Of a stretch of DNA of 10,628 nt, positions 1-5,096 are shown piece after piece (position 1 is the first letter of the stretch; every line of letters starts with the position of its first letter). The stretch covers positions 1 to 10,628 of the forward strand of contig JAGQQZ010000608.1 in the NCBI GenBank assembly GCA_020425915.1. Direction: 5' to 3'. The stretch comes from Planctomycetota bacterium (GTDB taxonomy: Bacteria > Planctomycetota > UBA1135 > UBA2386). The translations under genes and the position numbers were made by a program. The notes under the pieces were generated by a model. That model searched no databases. It worked only from the letters and a program-made list of their open reading frames with translations, and was not told where the DNA came from.

Positions 1-486
1 CCGCGACCCGTGCACTCCGGCGTTCGACGTCGAGGAAGTCCCGCTTCCGCCCCTCGGCGTTCCGCCGCCCCGCCCTCCGTCGTTGCGAGCCCGAGTGAGG
101 CCGTCGGGCACGACTCACTCGACGACATTCCACACGCCCCCGAATCTTGAGTCAGACCCGCGTCCACCGGTGCATCCATCACGTCGATGGCACGGACGCA
201 ACACAACACGGAACCTGACAACCTCGACGCCGCCCACGCGGCCGACCCGCGCCATCGCACGAGCATCTCGATTCCCTCGACCGAACGGCGCACGTCCGCA
301 CCGAGCCGTACACACGAGCCGTGCGCCCAACTCCTGCGGACGCGAATCCGCGATCCGACTCCGACCCCGAGGTGGTTCGCGAGAGGCCCGACGGTCGAGG
401 CGACTCGATTCGTCGGGCCGCCACGTATTCACGTTCCTCGGCCGTACCGTTGCGCTCCGACCGCAGCCCGGTTCTGATCCTCGGCC
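1..486. other. Gene-poor leader region upstream of hslO
   Basis: No gene can be supported here. One plus-strand frame is open from base 2 to 538 and its first ~30 codons have G/C-rich third positions. Its beginning (Pro-rich, reading about RDPCTPAFDVEEVPLPPLGV) could be the tail of a protein entering from the left, but the same frame then becomes Arg/Pro/Thr/Ser-rich low-complexity sequence and overruns the start of hslO, so I do not call it. Other long frames here, including 187-477 on the plus strand and 115-1014 on the minus strand, have the same composition and look like chance openings in GC-rich DNA. No tRNA T-loop signature was seen. The only clear structure is the stem-loop at 385-419. 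The region is probably intergenic and may include the hslO promoter and 5' UTR, though no convincing -10/-35 pair was found. Confidence 0.5.
385..419 (+). promoter_or_regulatory. Two-part stem-loop with GNRA-type loop upstream of hslO
   Basis: The outer arms GGCCCGACG (385-393) and CGTCGGGCC (411-419) are perfect 9-bp complements. Inside them TCGAG (395-399) pairs with CTCGA (404-408), closing a GCGA tetraloop (400-403) of the stable GNRA class. The internal loop is one G against TT. No T-tract follows, so it is not a canonical intrinsic terminator. It lies 67 nt before the hslO start. It could be a 5' UTR element, a Rho-type or U-tract-less terminator of an upstream transcript, or part of a small RNA. 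The structure is read directly from the sequence; the role is inference. Confidence 0.45.
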
Positions 487-1374
487 GTGTCCGAACCCGC
501 GATCGACTCCCAATCCGACCACGTCCTGCGCGCCATGACGGACGATGGAGCGTTCCGCGTCATGACGATCCGCTGCACACAGACGGTCCGCGACGCGGCC
601 AACGCGCAGGAAGCCGTCGGACACGCCGCCGCCGAACTCGGCGAGATGATCGTCAGCTCGATCCTGGTCCGGGAGACCATGGCGCCGGCGTTCCGCGTCC
701 AGGTCGCGATGCGGGACGAGGACGGCAACCAGATCGTCGGCGACTCGTTCCCGGAGGGGAAGACCCGCGGACTCGTCCGCGTGAAGGACAACGCGCTCGG
801 TGTGCGACTCCATCGCACCGGGTTCCTGCAGGTCTCTCGCTCGTTGCCCGGTCGCCCCCCGCACGAGGGCGTCGTCTCGATCCAGCCGGACGAAGGCGTG
901 GAGGCCGCGCTGACCGATTACTTCCAGCAGTCCGAGCAGGTCGAGACCATGGTCGGGATCGCCTGCCTGACCGAGGGAGAGGACGTCGTCGCGGCGGGCG
1001 GATACGTCGTCCAACTACTGCCCGAACTCACCGAGCCGCCGCTCGCGGCGATGCGCAAGCGACTCGCCGAGTTCGGTCCGCTGGCGCCACACCTCTCGGG
1101 TGGGTCAGGCGACCCACAGTCGCTCATGGACGGGATCCTCGGAGGAACCGAGTACACCCGGCTGCACGACTCGTCGGTGACCTTCGCCTGCATCTGCGGG
1201 ACCGAGAAGGCGATGAGCGCGCTCTCCGCCCTCGGTCGCGCGGAGGTCCAGGAGCTGCTCGACGCGGGCGACGAGATCGGCGTGACGTGCGACTACTGCC
1301 GGACGCGCTACTCGCTCGGCCCGACCGAGTTCCGCCGAGTACTCGACGCGATACCGCCCGAGCCCGGTGACTGA
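487..1374 (+). CDS. hslO: Hsp33 redox-regulated molecular chaperone (HslO)
   Basis: A 295-residue protein, close to the ~290 aa usual for Hsp33, which is a cytoplasmic holdase switched on by oxidation. The N-terminal domain opens with the family-typical DHVLRAMTDDGAFRV (residues 11-25) and contains GGYVVQLLPE (171-180). The C-terminal zinc switch is complete: a CxC pair (C235, C237) in FACICGTEK and a CxxC pair (C268, C271) in CDYC. In known Hsp33 these four cysteines bind zinc when reduced and form disulfides under oxidative stress, releasing the chaperone. The start is GTG at 487; no clear Shine-Dalgarno is visible, and the next in-frame ATG (535) would cut into the conserved opening. A stem-loop lies 67 nt upstream, and a small hairpin separates the gene from the peptidase gene 39 nt downstream. 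The product assignment is secure; membership in the downstream operon is not. Confidence 0.95.
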   Translation: MSEPAIDSQSDHVLRAMTDDGAFRVMTIRCTQTVRDAANAQEAVGHAAAELGEMIVSSILVRETMAPAFRVQVAMRDEDGNQIVGDSFPEGKTRGLVRVKDNALGVRLHRTGFLQVSRSLPGRPPHEGVVSIQPDEGVEAALTDYFQQSEQVETMVGIACLTEGEDVVAAGGYVVQLLPELTEPPLAAMRKRLAEFGPLAPHLSGGSGDPQSLMDGILGGTEYTRLHDSSVTFACICGTEKAMSALSALGRAEVQELLDAGDEIGVTCDYCRTRYSLGPTEFRRVLDAIPPEPGD

Positions 1375-1375
1375 G

Positions 1376-1399
1376 GCAGATCCTCGGCGCGTGATCTGC
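1376..1399 (+). terminator. Hairpin between hslO and the M16 peptidase gene
   Basis: GCAGATC (1376-1382) and GATCTGC (1393-1399) form a perfect 7-bp stem around a 10-nt loop, starting one base after the hslO stop codon. There is no following T-tract. It could be a weak terminator or attenuator, or an mRNA 3'-end stabiliser dividing hslO from the downstream unit. The stem is seen in the sequence; the function is inferred. Confidence 0.35.
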
Positions 1400-1413
1400 G
1401 ACAATCCCGCGCG

Positions 1414-2730
1414 ATGATTCGGATCGCAGCGCTCGCCCTCGTCCTCGCACCACAGGAACCACCCGCTGCGGATCCGCTCGGGTTCGTATCGCGACGACTC
1501 GACAACGGAGTGCGGGTCCATGCGATCGAACTCGGCGATGCGACTCGCGTCGCGGTGTTCACGTTCCTGCCCGTCGGGCTGGCGAACGACCCGCTCGGTC
1601 GTGCGCAGTTCGCGCATCTCGCCGAGCACATGCTGATTCGCGCGACCGACTCCGAACGCCTGCAGGTCGGCGGGATGTCGTTCAACGGCGAGACCACGGG
1701 CTCGGTGCAACGGCTCGAGAGCCTCGGACCGCTCGACGACTGGAAGGATCTCGTCGGCCGCCATGCGGACTGGCTGTCCGCCCGGGAGTTCGACGCCGAC
1801 GTGCTCGAGCGCGAGAAGCTGCGCATCGAAGGAGAGGAACGCAACACGGTGCCGCAGGGCCTCAACCACAAGTGGGCCATCGCGGCGTGGTCACAGGTCG
1901 TCGCGGGTTCGCAGAACGTCCGGGTGCACGGCGACGTCGCAACCGCGACGGTTCCACAGATCGAGCGATACGTGCGCGACCGAGTCCGACTCGCCGACGC
2001 CCGGATCTTCGTCGCCGGGCCGATCTCGCCGACCGACGTCATCGACGCGATCGAGCGCGCATTCGGGGACGCACCGGGAACGACCTCGAAGCCGACGTCA
2101 GGACCGTCGACGGCCGAATCCCGCCCACACGCGGCACCATTCACGGAGCCTGGCCACCGCGACGTCACCTGGGACTTCGACGCGCGCCAGTACCTCGAGT
2201 GGTTCCCGCTGCCCGCGGACCTGAGCGGCATCGAAGCCGAGCTGCTGCGAAACGTCGTCGCGCAGGCGTGTTTCCAGGTCGGCGATCTCCGCCGACTTCC
2301 GGGGCGCGGTAGCGCGGACGTCGTCGTCCGGGACGGGAGGCGCTTCCTGCTGTTCACGGCGGCCGTCCCCGACCCGGAATCCGAGCCGCGCATCCGCGAG
2401 GCGTTCGCAGACGCGGTCGACAACGCGATCCGGCTGGCCGGGAACATCGATCCGTCGATGCTCGCGGCGCCGTTCCGCGACGTTCCGGACTTCGAAGCCC
2501 ATCGAGCGCGGATCCACGTGGCTCACATCCGCGAACTCGTCGAAGCGAACTGGTTGCTACAGGTCGGCTACGCCTGCGCGCGCACGGGCAAGGAACCGGC
2601 GGAACTCGCCGCGGCGTTCGACGCCATCGACCCGAAGCGGGTCGCGAAGCGGCTGAGCGATGCCTGTGAGTCGTCGCTCCGGCGCTCGGCGTCTCTGCAT
2701 CCACCGGTGTCGGAAGGCGAACCCCGATGA
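1414..2730 (+). CDS. M16-family (insulinase/pitrilysin-like) zinc metallopeptidase
   Basis: A 438-residue protein, about the length of single-chain bacterial M16B peptidases, which have two homologous ~200-aa halves. The inverted zinc motif HxxEH is intact as HLAEH (residues 68-72): H68 and H72 would bind zinc and E71 would be the catalytic base. A Glu-rich helix (131-142, LEREKLRIEGEE) lies where the family has its third ligand, probably E141, about 70 residues downstream. The opening RLDNGVRVHAIELGDATRVAVFTFLPVG (28-55) matches the usual M16 first strands. The C-terminal half is divergent, with no motif I can point to. The first ~14 residues are short and hydrophobic, suggesting export, but this is a weak signal peptide. 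The ATG at 1414 has no clear Shine-Dalgarno. Its stop overlaps an ATGA that opens a nine-codon minicistron before the cytochrome gene. The substrate is unknown. Confidence 0.88.
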   Translation: MIRIAALALVLAPQEPPAADPLGFVSRRLDNGVRVHAIELGDATRVAVFTFLPVGLANDPLGRAQFAHLAEHMLIRATDSERLQVGGMSFNGETTGSVQRLESLGPLDDWKDLVGRHADWLSAREFDADVLEREKLRIEGEERNTVPQGLNHKWAIAAWSQVVAGSQNVRVHGDVATATVPQIERYVRDRVRLADARIFVAGPISPTDVIDAIERAFGDAPGTTSKPTSGPSTAESRPHAAPFTEPGHRDVTWDFDARQYLEWFPLPADLSGIEAELLRNVVAQACFQVGDLRRLPGRGSADVVVRDGRRFLLFTAAVPDPESEPRIREAFADAVDNAIRLAGNIDPSMLAAPFRDVPDFEAHRARIHVAHIRELVEANWLLQVGYACARTGKEPAELAAAFDAIDPKRVAKRLSDACESSLRRSASLHPPVSEGEPR

Positions 2731-2756
2731 GCTGCACCACCGAGCTCGCGGGTTAG
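2727..2756 (+). promoter_or_regulatory. Nine-codon minicistron bridging peptidase and cytochrome genes
   Basis: An ATG at 2727 overlaps the peptidase stop as ATGA and reads M-S-C-T-T-E-L-A-G before a TAG at 2754-2756. The TAG overlaps a modest Shine-Dalgarno-like AGGA (2755-2758) placed 8 nt before the cytochrome ATG at 2767. Ribosomes ending here would be delivered to that start, so it could couple translation of the two genes. Its first 12 bases are identical to the start of the membrane-protein gene at 4659, so it may instead be a leftover copy of that start. It is too short for a real protein to be claimed. The reading frame is seen; its use is inferred. Confidence 0.3.
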
Positions 2757-2766
2757 GATCGCCCCG

Positions 2767-4662
2767 ATGATCGCGCTGTTGGCAGGGATCGTGACCGGGC
2801 TGGCACTCGTTCCGATCGTGCGCGACGCGCGTGGCAACACCCGCACGTCCCTCGCACTCGGCGCAGTCGCGATCGCCATCGTCGTAGCGATCGCTTCGTC
2901 GCTCGCGAGCGCCGACAGCACGGTTCCGTCCGACCGACCGATCGAACTGGAGTCCACCGATACGGACTTCACGACCTCGCGAACTTGCCGGGCCTGTCAC
3001 CCAGCGGAGTACGCGTCGTGGCACGCGTCGTTCCATCGGACCATGACCCAGCACGCGACGCCCGACACGATCATCCCCGATGTCGGACGGGAGGAGTTCG
3101 ACTATCACGGGCGGCGCTTCGCGATCGAGTCTTCCCACTCCGGTCTCCGCGTGTCCGTCGACGACCGAACGTGGCCCGTCGTGCAAACGACCGGATCGCA
3201 CCACTTCCAGGTGTTCTGGCACGCCTGCGGCAACCGTCGGAAACTCTCGTTGTTCCCCTTCTGCTACGAGATCGCGAGCGCCACGTGGATGCCGATCGAC
3301 ACGGTCTTCATCATGCCTCCGGACACGCAGCAGACGTTCGGCACGGGGCGCTGGAACCGCAACTGCATCATGTGCCACGCAACCGGTGGGCAACCGCGAC
3401 TCGACGTCTTCGACACGCGTGTCGGCGAGTTGGGGATCGCGTGCGAGGCGTGTCACGGTCCAGCCGAAGCCCACGTTGCCGCCAACCGGGACCCCCTGCA
3501 CCGCTACGCACACCGTGATCCCGAGACCCATGACTCGACGATCGCGAATCCCGCGACGATGTCTCCCGAACGGTCGGCGCAGACCTGTGGGCAGTGCCAC
3601 TCCGTGTCCGCGATCCGTTCCCGAGACGTCGCGGAGTGGCAGGAGACGGGATCGCGATTCCGACCCGGCGACGATCTGGACGAGACCCATGCGATCGTGA
3701 CGGCGGCATCGAACGATCCCGACGTCGTCGAACTCGTTCGTTCGCATCCGGGATTCCTCGCGAGCAAGTTCTGGCCCGACGGGATGATCCGCATCGCGGG
3801 CCGCGAGTACAACGGCCTGATCCGTTCCCCGTGCTACGACCACGGCGACTCCGAACGCAGGATGACCTGCCTGTCCTGCCACGAGATGCACCCGCCGTCC
3901 GACGAATCGCGGTCGCTCCACGACTGGCGCGTCGACCAGCTCGCGGAGCCGGAGAGCAACGCGGCGTGCACGCAGTGCCACGAGGAATTCGCCGATCGCG
4001 ACAGCGTCGTGGCCCACACCCACCACGCGGCCGATTCGAGCGGGAGCCTGTGCCTCAACTGCCACATGAGCCACTCGACGTACGGACTCCTGAAGGCCGT
4101 GCGCAGCCACGAGATCTCGAGCCCATCCGTGCAGACGACACTCGACACCGGTCGCCTGAACGCCTGCAACCAGTGTCACCTCGATCGCAGCCTCGGCTGG
4201 ACCGCGGAGCACTTGGCCGATCGGTACGGGCAGAGGATGCCGGAGCTGACGGACGATCAGCGATCCATCGCCGCGACCATCCTCCACGGTCTCGAAGGAG
4301 ACGCCGCACAGCGTGCGTTCGTCGCGTGGTCACTCGGCTGGGCTCCGGCTCGGGACGCGAGTGGTGCGGACTGGATGGCACCGCTGGTCGCGGAGCTGAT
4401 GCGCGACCCGTATCACCCGGTGCGGTTCATGGCGTTCCGAACCCTCCGGACGTCGCCGGAGTTCACCGACGTCGAATGGGACTTCATGGCGCCGACCGAG
4501 GTCCGCGAAACGACGATCGACGACGTTCTCGAACGCTGGCGACAGACGGATCCCCGACCGAACGCTGTCGTGTCGATCGCGCCGGACGGTAGTCTGATGC
4601 GCGACGTGTTCGACCGCCTCCTGCGCAATCGCGACCTTCGCCCCGTGTTCCTGACCGAATGA
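2767..4662 (+). CDS. Membrane-anchored octaheme c-type cytochrome with HEAT-like C-terminus
   Basis: A 631-residue protein with eight CxxCH haem-attachment motifs at residues 74, 200, 226, 274, 368, 401, 429 and 467. The first sits in CRACHPAEYASWHASFH, the layout of cytochrome c554-type multihaem domains. The N-terminus has two hydrophobic segments (about 1-18 and 28-49) split by a basic loop (RDARGNTR). By the positive-inside rule this leaves the haem domain in the periplasm, where c-type haems are attached. Residues ~500-565, after the last haem, are helical and resemble HEAT repeats. Extra cysteines (C154, C166, C356) are not in haem motifs. The ATG at 2767 has an AGGA 8 nt upstream, and the stop overlaps the next gene by 4 nt. 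The likely role is periplasmic electron transfer or a multihaem redox enzyme. I cannot assign a substrate, and the sequence does not show nitrite or hydroxylamine chemistry. Confidence 0.88.
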   Translation: MIALLAGIVTGLALVPIVRDARGNTRTSLALGAVAIAIVVAIASSLASADSTVPSDRPIELESTDTDFTTSRTCRACHPAEYASWHASFHRTMTQHATPDTIIPDVGREEFDYHGRRFAIESSHSGLRVSVDDRTWPVVQTTGSHHFQVFWHACGNRRKLSLFPFCYEIASATWMPIDTVFIMPPDTQQTFGTGRWNRNCIMCHATGGQPRLDVFDTRVGELGIACEACHGPAEAHVAANRDPLHRYAHRDPETHDSTIANPATMSPERSAQTCGQCHSVSAIRSRDVAEWQETGSRFRPGDDLDETHAIVTAASNDPDVVELVRSHPGFLASKFWPDGMIRIAGREYNGLIRSPCYDHGDSERRMTCLSCHEMHPPSDESRSLHDWRVDQLAEPESNAACTQCHEEFADRDSVVAHTHHAADSSGSLCLNCHMSHSTYGLLKAVRSHEISSPSVQTTLDTGRLNACNQCHLDRSLGWTAEHLADRYGQRMPELTDDQRSIAATILHGLEGDAAQRAFVAWSLGWAPARDASGADWMAPLVAELMRDPYHPVRFMAFRTLRTSPEFTDVEWDFMAPTEVRETTIDDVLERWRQTDPRPNAVVSIAPDGSLMRDVFDRLLRNRDLRPVFLTE

Positions 4663-5096
4663 GCTGCACCGCCACGATCCGTCGTCACCTCCGGTTCGGC
4701 TGGCTCGCGCTCGTCGTCTTCGTGCTCGCCGGCGTGACGCTCGAGGCGATGCACGGGTTCAAGGTCGCGTGGTACCTGGACGTGGGCAACGAGACACGCC
4801 GCCTGCTGTGGCGCCTGGCCCACGCGCACGGTGCGGTCCTCGCGATCCTCAACCTCGTGTTCGCGACGACCCTCGCGCATCTCGAGTGCGAGCACGCACG
4901 CTGGCGTCGCGTGGCGTCCCCGTGCCTGGTCGGCGCCACGATCGCGGTGCCGGCCGGCTTCTTCCTCGGTGGATTCGCGATCCACGGCGGCGACCCCGGG
5001 CCCGGGGTCGTGGTTCTGCCGATCGGCGCCGCACTGCTCGTCGCAGCGGTCGGAGCCACGGCTTGGGGCGCGTACCGCCAGGCCGACGATGCCTGA
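4659..5096 (+). CDS. Small four-helix integral membrane protein of unknown function
   Basis: A 145-residue protein not recognised as a named family. Four hydrophobic segments are visible at about residues 12-30, 49-73, 86-107 and 114-137, with basic termini and connectors. The second helix begins RLLWRLAHAHG, with two histidines (H55, H57) two residues apart next to a glycine. Further histidines lie at 32, 74, 79 and 109 near helix ends. Histidines of this kind could bind haem or metal, which would suit a membrane partner that passes electrons to or from the octaheme cytochrome, but this is inference. The gene overlaps the cytochrome gene by 4 nt (ATGA) and the glycosyltransferase gene by 8 nt, so it is almost certainly co-translated with both. 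Its start shares 12 bases with the minicistron at 2727. A 20-bp perfect palindrome lies within it. Confidence 0.8.
   Translation: MSCTATIRRHLRFGWLALVVFVLAGVTLEAMHGFKVAWYLDVGNETRRLLWRLAHAHGAVLAILNLVFATTLAHLECEHARWRRVASPCLVGATIAVPAGFFLGGFAIHGGDPGPGVVVLPIGAALLVAAVGATAWGAYRQADDA
4991..5010. repeat. Perfect 20-bp GC-only-core palindrome inside the four-helix gene
   Basis: CGACCCCGGG is followed directly by its reverse complement CCCGGGGTCG, with no spacer. It encodes the loop D-P-G-P-G-V between the third and fourth hydrophobic segments. It may be a by-product of Gly/Pro codons in GC-rich DNA, or a protein-binding site or cruciform/hairpin-forming site. Confidence 0.5.

Noticed and set aside
187..477. 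96-codon plus-strand frame with an ATG at 187
   Set aside because: Third-position G/C looks lower than in the clear genes here, with no motif and no Shine-Dalgarno; a chance frame is more likely.
83..538. 151-codon plus-strand frame before hslO
   Set aside because: Low-complexity Arg/Pro/Ser/Thr sequence that overlaps the hslO start by 52 bases; only its first ~30 codons look possibly coding.
115..1014. 299-codon minus-strand open frame across the hslO region
   Set aside because: It is antisense to hslO, has Arg/Asp/Gly-rich composition, and no domain; hslO is unmistakable on the other strand.
476..1393. GATCCTCGGC at 476-485 just before the hslO start and at 1379-1388 just after its stop, each followed closely by GTG
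   Set aside because: A short direct repeat that could hint at an inserted hslO, but the same nine-base core also appears inside hslO near 1135; most likely chance in GC-rich DNA.
4831..5088. N-terminal extension of the glycosyltransferase frame
   Set aside because: The extension is Ser/Arg-rich and lies entirely inside the four-helix membrane gene; the ATG at 5089 gives a normal membrane-protein start.
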